DNA from: Aequorivita soesokkakensis
GTDB taxonomy: Bacteria > Bacteroidota > Bacteroidia > Flavobacteriales > Flavobacteriaceae
DNA length: 64,000 bases
Assembly (NCBI RefSeq): GCF_001641085.1
Contig: NZ_LXIE01000011.1
Location: 39,984-103,983 of the forward strand
Direction: 5' to 3'
A model generated the notes under the pieces. The model was not told the origin of the DNA. It worked only from the letters and a program-made list of their open reading frames with translations, and ran no database searches. The translations under genes and the position numbers were made by a program. Below, piece by piece: positions 8,578 through 18,020 of the stretch; the first letter of the stretch is position 1; each line of letters opens with the position of its first letter.

Positions 8578-9477
8578 TTAATAATTCCACAAATCTATTT
8601 CAATATTTCGTATTTGTTCTTTGATCCTATCAGATTCCAACAGTTGCATAAGTGCGTTGTCATTGATGTAATCTTTCACGTTTCTATCACCTTGCACGTT
8701 GTCTTCTTTGTAAATAACAGCGTTAAAGCGGCGTGAGTTCAACAAGTGATCATAAGAAATTGGCTGGGAAGTATTCTTTCGGTTGAAAGCTTTGGCTTCG
8801 TGCAAAACTTCGCGGGTTCCAGGGAACCAAACCCAAAATAATTCAACTTTAGAATCAATACCATCCTCTGGATATGCTTTGGAACGCGCTTCATTTGCTA
8901 CTGGGCAAATACCCAGCATTCTGTATTTAAGCTCGCCTTGGCGCTTATCCAAATACCAATAGCCTCTAATGTGCCATTCTTCAATATCACCTGCATCCAA
9001 TGAAAAACGACGCACGTATTGCGGGTCTACTGTTCCCTCGGCATTGTATTGCTCAATACCAAGATCTGTAGTATCACTGTAAACCAGTGAGGCCTCAATA
9101 TCCTTTAAGGTACGTTTTTCGGTAAAATATGAATCTGCGTACACGTTTTCAATTTTTCCGTTTTTGATGTTTTTCACCAAAACGTCATAAAGCGAACGTC
9201 TGTCTGCCCCAATGTTGTTTGTGTCTATAGGATAGTACAACGGGAAGTTTACTCTTTCATCAAGATCGATAATTTCCCAAGTTGTTTTGGACCATAGCAC
9301 ATCACGTTCGTCCGTGTAGCCGTAAGGCAACGGCTCATCATTATCATAAGCAATTTGCGCTTCGGTCTTTTTACCTATATCCTCAGGGGTTTTGGCATTT
9401 AGAATATTTACCTGTGCAGAAGCACCAGTAATCATTCCAATTCCGAAAACACATAAAACAACATTTTTAAAATTCAT
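8578..9477 (-). CDS. gldN: Gliding motility / type IX secretion protein GldN
   Basis: The 299-residue protein has a signal peptide (MNFKNVVLCVFGIGMITGASA) and the GldN/PorN sequence pattern, including DERDVLWSKTTWEIIDLDERVNFPLYYP and DIEEWHIRGYWYLDKRQGELKYR. In the T9SS, GldN partners the lipoprotein GldK in the periplasmic ring under the outer-membrane translocon. It is the last of the gldK-L-M-N cluster, 23 bases after gldM, and is followed by a terminator. Confidence 0.95.
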   Translation of the reverse strand: MNFKNVVLCVFGIGMITGASAQVNILNAKTPEDIGKKTEAQIAYDNDEPLPYGYTDERDVLWSKTTWEIIDLDERVNFPLYYPIDTNNIGADRRSLYDVLVKNIKNGKIENVYADSYFTEKRTLKDIEASLVYSDTTDLGIEQYNAEGTVDPQYVRRFSLDAGDIEEWHIRGYWYLDKRQGELKYRMLGICPVANEARSKAYPEDGIDSKVELFWVWFPGTREVLHEAKAFNRKNTSQPISYDHLLNSRRFNAVIYKEDNVQGDRNVKDYINDNALMQLLESDRIKEQIRNIEIDLWNY

Positions 9478-9500
9478 ACCGATAGGGTTTTATACGAATA

Positions 9501-11075
9501 CTAGTTTGTCAATTCAATAATTACAGGAGAAATCTTTTTCAGTTTATAACCTGAATTTCCTGCAAGGTTTGCATTTATATCAAAAATTTGAACAGCATCT
9601 CCACGTTGTGCTCTTCTTAGCGCACCTTTAGCTGCTGAATCTAATTTTGTTCCGTTTACTTTAACCGTTGGTTGTCCAGAAACTTTAAAGCTGAATCCTG
9701 TAACGTTAATATTCAGTTCGAAATCAAAATCTTGCAATACAGCAGAGATTGTTGAAATTTCAAGACCTCCTCGTTCCATTCGAACGATTCCAGTTTCTCC
9801 ACGGATGGCTCCCACTGGTGGTGGAATATCTTTAATACGGAATTCAGCTGGAGTTCTAACTCCTGTTCCATCAGGCAAAGTTCCACTTGCTGTAATTGTT
9901 ACTGTTCTTCCAGCTCCTGGTCGCATAACATATTTACTTCCAGAAACCTTGGAAAGACCTGGAGCGGATGCATTTACTTTATTATCAGGAATACCAGGTA
10001 TAGAAACCGTCATTGGGTTGTCTACACCGCGATACACTACATTCATTTTATCTGCAGCAATTACTGCTGAATTTGGTTTTGATATTGTTGAAAATCCTAA
10101 GCTAACTGGAATTTTTGTTTCTTTTTCATTTTCAAGGAAAATTAAATTCCCTTCAATTTTATGATCTCCAGGAGCACCAGCGCTTATTTTAAGCATTACT
10201 TTACCACTTTCAATAGCATATTGATCTTCACTTAATGCTCTTCCATCTAAAGTAAGCTCTACACGGTTTGGCTTAGTATTTGGATCTTTACGTCCAAGAA
10301 CAATACCGCCATCAAATTCCTCACCAGCATAGTATGCAGTTTTAGAAGTTTCTAATAATGTGTTGTATTGCGTAAAAGACATAGCAGTAGCTTGTTGGCC
10401 AGCTAACATTTTTTGCAAAACTTCACTTTTGGTAGTCTTTATGTCAGCTTGAATCTGGGTAAGCTTAGTTAAAGATGCTATCAAAGGAAAACCTTCATAA
10501 TTGTATTTTAACCACTCTTCTTTTTTTCCGTCTCTGTTTGTAACTTCATCTGTCGAAAAATTTGTTTCAATGGATTTTTTCACATCTTCAATACCAGCAA
10601 ATTTTGTCAATGTTGTATCAGACAAAATTTTAATCATTTCTGTACGATAATTATTTATCTTATCAAGAAATTCTTGACCTTCTGGCTTATAATTTTCTCC
10701 GGTAAAAAATAGATTGTTAAAAAAATCAGCTTTGTCCATTACTTCATAATCCCTTGGATCTTCGATATCTTTAATTGAAGCCGATTTTAGATTAGTAATA
10801 TATAAATCTAAATCGTCAGAAACTTTAGAAATATCGTCAGCTTTTGCTTTTACACCAGCATACTGTGCCGATTGTTCAGAAGCTTTAACAGCTAAACCTT
10901 CCATAAAAGCGGTGTTGCGCTGTGTAGTTGCCACGTTGGCATCTGTTATTTTTTCATTCAATAATCCAAAAGCAGATAATACTTCTTTGGACATGTTTAA
11001 TGCAAGCATCGCGATGAAAACCAGATACATCAGGTTAATCATCTTCTGCCTTGGGGATAGTTTTCCTCCTGCCAT
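9501..11075 (-). CDS. gldM: Gliding motility / type IX secretion motor protein GldM
   Basis: The 524-residue protein begins MAGGKLSPRQKMINLMYLVF and has one membrane helix at about residues 13-31, with the rest in the periplasm, as expected for GldM. The periplasmic part forms the stacked D1-D4 domains; the late VGAIRGETGIVRMERGG stretch is characteristic. GldM pairs with GldL as the proton-driven motor that powers secretion and gliding. It lies between gldL (43 bases upstream) and gldN. Confidence 0.95.
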   Translation of the reverse strand: MAGGKLSPRQKMINLMYLVFIAMLALNMSKEVLSAFGLLNEKITDANVATTQRNTAFMEGLAVKASEQSAQYAGVKAKADDISKVSDDLDLYITNLKSASIKDIEDPRDYEVMDKADFFNNLFFTGENYKPEGQEFLDKINNYRTEMIKILSDTTLTKFAGIEDVKKSIETNFSTDEVTNRDGKKEEWLKYNYEGFPLIASLTKLTQIQADIKTTKSEVLQKMLAGQQATAMSFTQYNTLLETSKTAYYAGEEFDGGIVLGRKDPNTKPNRVELTLDGRALSEDQYAIESGKVMLKISAGAPGDHKIEGNLIFLENEKETKIPVSLGFSTISKPNSAVIAADKMNVVYRGVDNPMTVSIPGIPDNKVNASAPGLSKVSGSKYVMRPGAGRTVTITASGTLPDGTGVRTPAEFRIKDIPPPVGAIRGETGIVRMERGGLEISTISAVLQDFDFELNINVTGFSFKVSGQPTVKVNGTKLDSAAKGALRRAQRGDAVQIFDINANLAGNSGYKLKKISPVIIELTN

Positions 11076-11118
11076 TTTTATTCTTTTTAAAGATTAATAA
11101 TTAAGGTGAAAACCTATC

Positions 11119-11766
11119 TTAGTTTCTATTAGTCATTGCAGAAAGCATACCTCCGTAAACACCGTTCAATGAAGAAAGGTTGGTAGCCAAGTGCTGCATT
11201 TGTTGTTTTAATTGTTCCGCATTTTCAGCAACTTCTTTGTTTGCTTCTGCTTGACGGCTTGTTGATTCAATTTGTACTTTGTACAGACTGTTCAATGAAT
11301 CCATTTGAGCTGCTGCAAGTGCCATTTCTTCACTGTATTTTTTAGTGGAGTTCATAGCTTCTGCTGTAGGCGCCATACTTTTTGTAGCTCCTTCAAATGA
11401 ACGGATGCTTGTAGTAAGGCTGTTCATCAATTCTGAATCGATACGAGCATCTTTAAGCATTTCGTCTAGTTTTTTAGATAAAAGACCCTGTGCATCTTCT
11501 GGTTCTTTTTTCTTTCTGTCCTGTCCAACTCCACCAGCTAATTCTGGGTAAACCAATGACCAATCCAAATCGTCATCCACCGGTTCAAAAGCAGAAATAG
11601 CAAAAATAATTGCTTCTGTAATAAGTCCAACTGCTAAAAGAATACCGCCGTTTAGAGGACCTAGTTCCCAGTGAAGAATTTTGAAAAGTGCTCCTAATAT
11701 TACAATGGATGCTCCAAGGCCATAGGCCATGTTAAAAAGTTTTTTTGATGATCTTGATTGTGCCAT
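11119..11766 (-). CDS. gldL: Gliding motility / type IX secretion motor protein GldL
   Basis: The 215-residue protein has two N-terminal membrane helices (about residues 13-32 and 39-60) followed by a cytoplasmic coiled-coil tail. It carries a lysine in the first helix (K29, ALFKILHW) and a glutamate in the second (E51, GLITEAIIF), the charged pair implicated in proton flow in GldL homologues. With GldM it forms the inner-membrane T9SS motor. It lies 86 bases after gldK, so an internal promoter is possible. Confidence 0.95.
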   Translation of the reverse strand: MAQSRSSKKLFNMAYGLGASIVILGALFKILHWELGPLNGGILLAVGLITEAIIFAISAFEPVDDDLDWSLVYPELAGGVGQDRKKKEPEDAQGLLSKKLDEMLKDARIDSELMNSLTTSIRSFEGATKSMAPTAEAMNSTKKYSEEMALAAAQMDSLNSLYKVQIESTSRQAEANKEVAENAEQLKQQMQHLATNLSSLNGVYGGMLSAMTNRN

Positions 11767-11852
11767 AATTAGTTAATTTTTAAGTTGAGAAGTTTTTAGT
11801 TTTAGTTAAGGTTAAATTAGTTTAAGGGTTGATTTGGTTTATTCGCTATTTT

Positions 11853-13226
11853 TTAACGTGCGTCGCCCAGCTTATCGTTAAGAGTTACATCTGTTCCCAT
11901 ATAATCCTGTACAGTTCTGAAGCCAATGTAACTTCTAGCAGAATCTGCATATTCATAGTCACGTGTACTTACTTGAAGAAAGTAAGCCACATCTTTCCAC
12001 GAACCACCACGAACAACTTTGCGCATATTGTCTTCGTCATTAACATTTGGGTTCATTGTGGAAGTATAATCATAAGAAGCAGGGTCATAGGAAGAAGCTA
12101 CCCATTCAGATACGTTTCCTGCCATGTTATATAGATTATAGTCATTGGGCTCGTAAGCATCTGCTTCTACGGTATAAAGCGCTTGGTCAGCTGCATAATC
12201 ACCGCGCAAAGGCTTAAAGTTTGCCATAAAGCATCCGCGGTCATTCTTAGCATAAGGTCCACCCCAAGGATAGGTTGCGGATTCTAGACCGCCTCGTGCA
12301 GCATATTCCCATTCAGCTTCACCCGGAAGACGGAATGAGTTAACAAAATTTTGTTTTTTAGATTTTTGGTAAGAATTTTTGTAAAGTGTTCTCCAAGCAC
12401 AGAAAGCTTTTGCTTGTTTCCAGCTCACACCAACCACTGGATAATCTCCATAGGCTTCGTGCCAGAAATAGTCATTGTGCATTGGCTCGTTATAAGAATA
12501 GTTAAAGTCTTTAATCCAAACAGTTGTATCTGGATAGATATTAAGCTCTTCCTTCTTAATGAAATCTTTTCTTCTCTTCGTTTTATCTCTTGCGGCAGAC
12601 TGGATATCCATATAAGTATATTGGAAATTCAATTTGCTAACATCAATAGTGCGCTGCCCGTTATATGCTTCTTCAGTAGGAATATACATAGTATCCATAA
12701 CTTCAGAATAGAACTCGTCTGGATATTCGGCAGTGTCCCAAATTAAATCAACTTTGTCGTTTAATTTTCTTCCGGCGTAATAATCTTCACCCATGCCGAA
12801 ATAATTATCATACATATATTGCTGGTATGGGGTCATTTCTTCATTTTCTTGATCAACGAAGGCAAATTCACCAATTCCACCATCCCCGGGAGTTGCTCCA
12901 TTTTCATCAGCCATAATTGCAAGGCGCAATCTTACTGTAGAATCGCGTACCCAATTTACAAATTGGCGGTACTCCGCATTGGTTATTTCGGTTTCGTCCA
13001 TATAGAACGAGCGTACGGTAACGGTCTTTGTTGGCGCATCATTTACAGCAACAAAATCGTCATCACTTTTACCCATGATGAAGGATCCACCTGGGATAAG
13101 CGTCATTCCGTAAGGCTTTTGAGGATACCATTTTTTACCTTTTGCCCCAACCAGTTCTCCCCGGTCTCCGGAGTTACAACTGAACAAAAAGGCAACAATC
13201 GCAGTTAATGCAATAAACTTCTTCAT
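11853..13226 (-). CDS. gldK: Gliding motility / type IX secretion lipoprotein GldK
   Basis: A lipoprotein signal (MKKFIALTAIVAFLFSC) puts the acylated cysteine at residue 17. The 457-residue protein carries a formylglycine-generating-enzyme-like (sulfatase-modifying) fold: LIPGGSFIMGKSDDD, ETEITNAEYRQF, FRLPGEAEWEYAARGG, KVVRGGSWKD and SYIGFRTV in order. GldK/PorK uses this fold structurally and forms the periplasmic ring with GldN. It is the first gene of the gld cluster; the gap upstream (13227-13338) separates it from the arginase-fold gene. Confidence 0.95.
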   Translation of the reverse strand: MKKFIALTAIVAFLFSCNSGDRGELVGAKGKKWYPQKPYGMTLIPGGSFIMGKSDDDFVAVNDAPTKTVTVRSFYMDETEITNAEYRQFVNWVRDSTVRLRLAIMADENGATPGDGGIGEFAFVDQENEEMTPYQQYMYDNYFGMGEDYYAGRKLNDKVDLIWDTAEYPDEFYSEVMDTMYIPTEEAYNGQRTIDVSKLNFQYTYMDIQSAARDKTKRRKDFIKKEELNIYPDTTVWIKDFNYSYNEPMHNDYFWHEAYGDYPVVGVSWKQAKAFCAWRTLYKNSYQKSKKQNFVNSFRLPGEAEWEYAARGGLESATYPWGGPYAKNDRGCFMANFKPLRGDYAADQALYTVEADAYEPNDYNLYNMAGNVSEWVASSYDPASYDYTSTMNPNVNDEDNMRKVVRGGSWKDVAYFLQVSTRDYEYADSARSYIGFRTVQDYMGTDVTLNDKLGDAR

Positions 13227-13338
13227 AGGTATTTAGGTTAAATTTCGAGATTCAAGGGCGTAAACCTATCTATAAAATTTCAAAAAAACAATTTTTTTTT
13301 GAAAAACCCTTAATCTCGTTTTTACTTGGTTTATTTGA

Positions 13339-14502
13339 TTATACTTCATTCTTGTGGCGGGCCTTTAACCACCGCTCAGGAATCTCCTGATTACATGCAC
13401 CAAAATATTCGCCATAAGTGCAAGGTAATAACGTTCGTCTTTTTAATTTATTATTAACATTTGAAATAAATGGCAAAACAATCCACCAGCGCTCCGTTTT
13501 ATTACTTTTTTTGAATTCCAGAACCTCATCTTCCACTGGAACTTTATAGGAGGTAAAGAGCGTTTCATTGTCAAAATCATCATCTTCAACTCTAAAGTTA
13601 TAGCCTTCTATAAAATACCATAGTATTTGCGCAACCAACATTGATCCACTTTTGCTTTCAATGGAATCGCTTAATTCATAAACGCCAAAGGATTTAACTT
13701 TATTGCTAATACCTGCATAACGCGAAATAGCACAAATTTCGCGTCCGTCAAAACCATTGGGGCTTTCGTTGTTTTTATAACTTAATTCTGCGCTTTTTAT
13801 TGCGGTAACGTCCAATGTAACTATATCGGCATCGCGCATTACGGGCTCAACTATCGTAATATCTGCAGTAATTTCGCCTAATCTATAAGCATCAAAAAAC
13901 AATTTATCCATCAAAGCAATTTCCTGGGGCGCATTGAAAAAAGACTGATACCCCAAAACACTGTAATTAAAAAGATTGTAGGGCTTATCTACAACCATTT
14001 TTCCCACGTATGATTTATTTGAAATAGGCAATTCGGCATTTCCAAGGTCAAAACGATTGTCAACATTCACCATATTTACCATCTGATCCAAAGAATCATT
14101 TGCTCTATATTGTGCATATGCCAAATCCTGGCTCCCTCCCAAAATAAGAGGTACAATGTTTTTTTTCAAAAGCGCAGCAATAACTTCCTTTGCGGCAAAA
14201 CGGGTATCTTCTGCAGTTTCGCCTTTTTCTATATCACCAAGGTCAATTATTTTTCCGTTCCAATTTCCGGGGTATAGTGAATAAAGCGCTTTTCTATATG
14301 CATCAAAAGAAATATCTGCCCCAATAAAATCTACATCGCCGCGATTTTCCTTAATTCCGAGGAGCGCAAATTTTACATCTTTTAAATTCGGTAATTCTCC
14401 TTTTTTGGAATGGGCTTCAATTTGTTTTCCCAAAGTTCCGGGCGGAAGAATTTCCCGGTTTGCCATTACCTTTTTTGAAACTGGGGATAAAAACTCTATC
14501 AT
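13339..14502 (-). CDS. Arginase/formimidoylglutamase-fold protein with degenerate metal site
   Basis: The 387-residue protein follows the ureohydrolase fold, and relatives in flavobacteria are commonly labelled formimidoylglutamase. The manganese-binding motifs are lost: GGSQD stands where GG(D/N)HS is expected, NVDNRFDLG replaces DAHxD, and LDVTAIKSAE replaces DxDxxDP. Activity as a metallo-ureohydrolase is therefore doubtful. Its ATG overlaps the topA stop by one base (TAATG), so it is translationally coupled to topA, and gldK follows 112 bases later. The real function is unknown. Confidence 0.75.
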   Translation of the reverse strand: MIEFLSPVSKKVMANREILPPGTLGKQIEAHSKKGELPNLKDVKFALLGIKENRGDVDFIGADISFDAYRKALYSLYPGNWNGKIIDLGDIEKGETAEDTRFAAKEVIAALLKKNIVPLILGGSQDLAYAQYRANDSLDQMVNMVNVDNRFDLGNAELPISNKSYVGKMVVDKPYNLFNYSVLGYQSFFNAPQEIALMDKLFFDAYRLGEITADITIVEPVMRDADIVTLDVTAIKSAELSYKNNESPNGFDGREICAISRYAGISNKVKSFGVYELSDSIESKSGSMLVAQILWYFIEGYNFRVEDDDFDNETLFTSYKVPVEDEVLEFKKSNKTERWWIVLPFISNVNNKLKRRTLLPCTYGEYFGACNQEIPERWLKARHKNEV

Positions 14503-17018
14503 TATTTTTTCTTGGCTGTAGCTTTTTTCTTAGTTGTGGTTTTCTTTTTTGCAGTGGTTTTCTTCTTCGGACTTTTCTTTTCAAGCAAATCTTTTGCTTC
14601 TTCCAAAGTTATTTTATCGGCTTCAGTGCCTTTTGGCAATTCCACTTTTGTTTTTCCTTTTATAAGATTGAAACGCCCCCAACGTGCTTTCTCGATGCGA
14701 ATTTTCTCTTCGGGCCATTCGTTGATTAGCTTATCAATTTCCTTTTGTTTTTTGTCTTCAATCAACTCTTCAATATCTTCATTGGAAAGATTGTCAAAAT
14801 CATACTTTTTATTCACGTTGATGAACATATTGTTCCATTTTATGAATGGTCCAAAACGGCCAACCCCTTTTTGAACTGGCAGATCCTCATACATATATAT
14901 AGGAGCATCGGCTTTTTTCTTTTCTTCAATCAACTCTTTCGCAAAAGCCATATCCACATCCAGCGGATCCATTCCTTTTGGAAGCGAAATAAAAGTTTTC
15001 CCGAAGCGAACATATGGTCCAAAACGGCCGTTGTTAACCTCAACTTCTTCTTTTTCAAAAATTCCCAAAGTCTTCGGAAGTTTAAAAAGATCCATCACCT
15101 CTTCAAAAGTAACCAAGTGCAATTGCTGGTCGGGACGAAGGCTTGCGAATTTTTTCTCTTCATCATCCGGGGCACCAATTTGTGCCATCGGGCCGTATTT
15201 TCCAAGGCGGACCAAAACGGTTTTTCCAGTTTCTGGATCTTCGCCAAGAATGCGCTCACCACTTTCGCGGTCGGCGTTTTCTTCAACGTGTTCAACCCGA
15301 GGATGGAATTTTCCGTAGAAATCTTTCATCATTTTTGTCCATTCCTCTTTTCCTTCGGCTATGTCGTCAAAATCCTGCTCCACTTTTGCAGTGAAATTGT
15401 AATCAAGGATATTTTCAAAATGATCCACCAAAAAATCGTTCACGATCATCCCGATATCCGTGGGCACCAACTTCCCTTTATCTGAACCAACGGTTTCAGT
15501 CAAGGTTTTATCTTTTATGTTTTCCTTTTGAAGCGTTAACTGAAGATATTTTCGCTCCACACCTTCCACAGTTCCCTTTTCAACATAATTTCTGCTAATA
15601 ATGGTAGAAATAGTGGGCGCATAGGTTGACGGTCGACCAATACCAAGCTCTTCCAACTGTTTTACCAACGAAGCTTCCGTAAAACGATACGGCGGACGCG
15701 TAAAACGCTCGGTTGCGGTGATGTAATTATTTTCAAGTGAATCGCCATTTTTCATATTCGGCAACATACCTTCCTGCTCTTCCTCTTCAAAATCGGTTCC
15801 TTCCAAATACACTTTTAGGAAACCGTCAAATTTTATCATTTCACCGTTTGCAGTGAAATTTTCTGAAACCTTTTCTTTGGAAAGCACGTCAATCTTAACA
15901 TTGGTGCGTTCCAATTGCGCATCGCTCATTTGCGAAGCCAGCGTCCGTTTCCAAATCAAATCATACAAACGCGCTTGGTCATGATCACCGGTAATATTGT
16001 GCTGGCTCATATCTGTAGGACGGATTGCCTCGTGAGCCTCCTGTGCACCTTTGCTCTTCCCCTTATAATCACGTGGTTTGCTATATTCTTTTCCGTAGGA
16101 AGAAGTAATTTCTTTCTGTGCTGCATTTTTAGCGTCGTTAGAAAGATTCACACTATCGGTACGCATATAGGTTATAAGTCCAGCTTCGTAAAGACGCTGT
16201 GCAATTGTCATCGTTTTTCCTACGGAAAAATATAATTTTCGGGCTGCTTCCTGTTGTAATGTTGAAGTTGTAAATGGCGCCGCCGGAGATTTGCTGGCGG
16301 GTTTCTTAGTTAAATCTGAAATTTTATAATTAGCGCCCAAATTCTTTCGAAGAAACTCGCGCGCTTCTTCTTCCGTATCAAAATTCTTTGGAAGTTTCGC
16401 TTTGAATTTACTGCCGTCAAGCGTTGTAAATTCTGCATCTATCCTATAAGAACCTACTGGATTAAAAGCTTCAATTTCACGCTCGCGCTCCACTATCAAT
16501 CGCACTGCAACAGATTGCACACGGCCTGCTGAAAGTCCGCCTTTCACTTTTTTCCAAAGAACTGGCGAAAGCTCATAACCAACCAAACGGTCCAAAACAC
16601 GACGGGCTTGTTGGGCGTTTACCAAATTATAATCAATCTGCCGTGGGTTTTCAATCGCTTTTAAAATGGCAGATTTGGTAATTTCGTGAAAAACAATACG
16701 CTTGGTTTTGTTTTTGTCAAGCTTCAATTCTTCGGCCAAATGCCATGCAATGGCTTCTCCCTCGCGGTCCTCATCACTCGCTAGCCAGACCATATCGGCA
16801 TTTTTGGAAAGTGCCTTTAATTCTGCCACCAGCTTTTTCTTGTCGCTGCTCACTATATATTTAGGAGTGAAATCCCCTTCCACGTCCACGCCCAATTCCT
16901 TGGACGGAAGATCTGCAATGTGCCCAAAACTGGAGGAAACCTTGAAATCTTTACCAAGAAATTTTTCAATGGTTTTTGCTTTTGCCGGGGACTCAACTAT
17001 CACTAAATTCTTTGCCAT
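14502..17018 (-). CDS. topA: DNA topoisomerase I
   Basis: An 838-residue type IA topoisomerase. The N-terminal TOPRIM domain starts KNLVIVESPAKAKTIEKFLG, with the DEDREGEAIAWHLAE acidic motif near residue 80. The catalytic tyrosine lies in YEAGLITYMRTDSVNLS. C-terminal topoisomerase repeats (RFGPYVRFGKTFISLPKG and similar) take the place of zinc fingers. The tail is a lysine/threonine-rich repeat (KKKTTAKKKTTTKKK), as in many Bacteroidota TopA proteins, suited to DNA binding. It relaxes negative supercoils. It is the first gene of the minus-strand run leading to the gld cluster. Confidence 0.97.
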   Translation of the reverse strand: MAKNLVIVESPAKAKTIEKFLGKDFKVSSSFGHIADLPSKELGVDVEGDFTPKYIVSSDKKKLVAELKALSKNADMVWLASDEDREGEAIAWHLAEELKLDKNKTKRIVFHEITKSAILKAIENPRQIDYNLVNAQQARRVLDRLVGYELSPVLWKKVKGGLSAGRVQSVAVRLIVEREREIEAFNPVGSYRIDAEFTTLDGSKFKAKLPKNFDTEEEAREFLRKNLGANYKISDLTKKPASKSPAAPFTTSTLQQEAARKLYFSVGKTMTIAQRLYEAGLITYMRTDSVNLSNDAKNAAQKEITSSYGKEYSKPRDYKGKSKGAQEAHEAIRPTDMSQHNITGDHDQARLYDLIWKRTLASQMSDAQLERTNVKIDVLSKEKVSENFTANGEMIKFDGFLKVYLEGTDFEEEEQEGMLPNMKNGDSLENNYITATERFTRPPYRFTEASLVKQLEELGIGRPSTYAPTISTIISRNYVEKGTVEGVERKYLQLTLQKENIKDKTLTETVGSDKGKLVPTDIGMIVNDFLVDHFENILDYNFTAKVEQDFDDIAEGKEEWTKMMKDFYGKFHPRVEHVEENADRESGERILGEDPETGKTVLVRLGKYGPMAQIGAPDDEEKKFASLRPDQQLHLVTFEEVMDLFKLPKTLGIFEKEEVEVNNGRFGPYVRFGKTFISLPKGMDPLDVDMAFAKELIEEKKKADAPIYMYEDLPVQKGVGRFGPFIKWNNMFINVNKKYDFDNLSNEDIEELIEDKKQKEIDKLINEWPEEKIRIEKARWGRFNLIKGKTKVELPKGTEADKITLEEAKDLLEKKSPKKKTTAKKKTTTKKKATAKKK

Positions 17019-17038
17019 ATCCTATATTGTTATGATTG

Positions 17039-17046
17039 CAAAAGTA
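17039..17046 (-). promoter_or_regulatory. topA: Candidate -7 box for topA
   Basis: TACTTTTG on the minus strand matches TAnnTTTG and lies 20 bases before the topA ATG. The -33 region shows only a weak TTTC, so the match is partial. Confidence 0.45.
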
Positions 17047-17118
17047 TATGAATTTTTTAATACGAAACTTTTTCATACTAAAATTAGTCTCAGCAAACGC
17101 CAAATTCACTCGACAAAT

Positions 17119-17889
17119 CTAAAAGGAATTTGGAAGCACATCTGTTGGTGAATCGTCATCAAAACCAATGGTTTCCTTGTAAAAATAATACATCGGGATG
17201 TGTGTAAAAAAGACGGTAGCCAAAAGCCCGATTCCACATAAAATAATTCCCAATTGGGCAATCATTGACGAAATAATAATCAACCCAAAAGCAATTAGCC
17301 AAAACTTATTGCCCAATTTGAAACCTGCTTTTACAATCTCAGAAACAGAAAGTTGTGGGTTAAAAGCGAAAATAACAAACATAAGTTGCAGCGGTACCAT
17401 TACATAAAAGATTGGCAGATAACACAGAATAGCGGCTAACATTGTAATCCCAAAGGCAGCAAGCGACAATACAAGTATCTTTTGGAAATGATTTTTTAAA
17501 TACACAAAATAGCCTCCAATTTCCACAGGAGTTCCTGTATCTGCTTTTTTACAAACCTGGAAAAAGTGGGCTGTTACAGCATACGCAATTGTTTGAATGA
17601 TTATCATTATCACTAAAAATGCTAGAATATAAATTGCAATCCAAAGCACCGAATATTCCAAAAACGGATTGAAATCCGGTTGACCGCCATTGGCTTCAGC
17701 TTTAATCAAAATAGTTATAAAGGGAATGTAAAGCACGGCTAACAGAGGCAAAATCACAGCCAATGTCACCAATAAATGCAACATTCCTTCCACCCATATT
17801 TTTTTGAAAAGCTCAAAACTTTTGGTTAAAACATCACCAAAATCGGGGGCTTTTGCGGTTTCAATTCTCTGAAAAATCTGTGGTTCCAT
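17119..17889 (-). CDS. Polytopic membrane protein of unknown function
   Basis: This 256-residue protein has about six hydrophobic segments (near residues 38-62, 82-112, 140-165, 165-185, 205-225 and 225-243). The N-terminal 30 residues are soluble (APDFGDVLTKSFELFKKIW). Relatives in Flavobacteriia are labelled only as membrane protein or, without good reason, beta-carotene monooxygenase. I see no catalytic motif. It is divergent from miaB with its own candidate promoter. Confidence 0.7.
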   Translation of the reverse strand: MEPQIFQRIETAKAPDFGDVLTKSFELFKKIWVEGMLHLLVTLAVILPLLAVLYIPFITILIKAEANGGQPDFNPFLEYSVLWIAIYILAFLVIMIIIQTIAYAVTAHFFQVCKKADTGTPVEIGGYFVYLKNHFQKILVLSLAAFGITMLAAILCYLPIFYVMVPLQLMFVIFAFNPQLSVSEIVKAGFKLGNKFWLIAFGLIIISSMIAQLGIILCGIGLLATVFFTHIPMYYFYKETIGFDDDSPTDVLPNSF

Positions 17890-17914
17890 ATTTCTTTATA
17901 ATTTGGTTAGTCCA

Positions 17915-17922
17915 CAAATCTA
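17915..17922 (-). promoter_or_regulatory. Candidate -7 box for the membrane-protein gene
   Basis: TAGATTTG on the minus strand matches TAnnTTTG, 25 bases before the start of the membrane-protein gene. There is no convincing TTTG 19-20 bases further upstream. Confidence 0.4.
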
Positions 17923-17941
17923 TGAAAAAGAAATCTGCCAC

Positions 17942-17972
17942 TTTGTCACCGTTGCTTAAAATTGTATCTTTG
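17942..17972 (+). promoter_or_regulatory. Bacteroidota-type promoter for miaB operon
   Basis: TTTG at 17942-17945, 19 bases of spacer, then TATCTTTG at 17965-17972 is a full match to the flavobacterial housekeeping consensus TTTG-N19-TAnnTTTG. Transcription should start near 17978, giving a leader of about 40 bases before miaB. Confidence 0.75.
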
Positions 17973-18020
17973 CAGGTTCAATGGCTAAGTTATTGACCGC
18001 GATCATTATTTTAAATTTGC

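Noticed and set aside
13278..13303. AT-only hairpin between gldK and the arginase-fold gene
   Set aside because: It consists of A and T runs with few G-C pairs, common by chance at this composition.
14745..15485. 246-codon plus-strand frame inside topA
   Set aside because: Antisense to topA with no domain similarity; TopA motifs are unambiguous.
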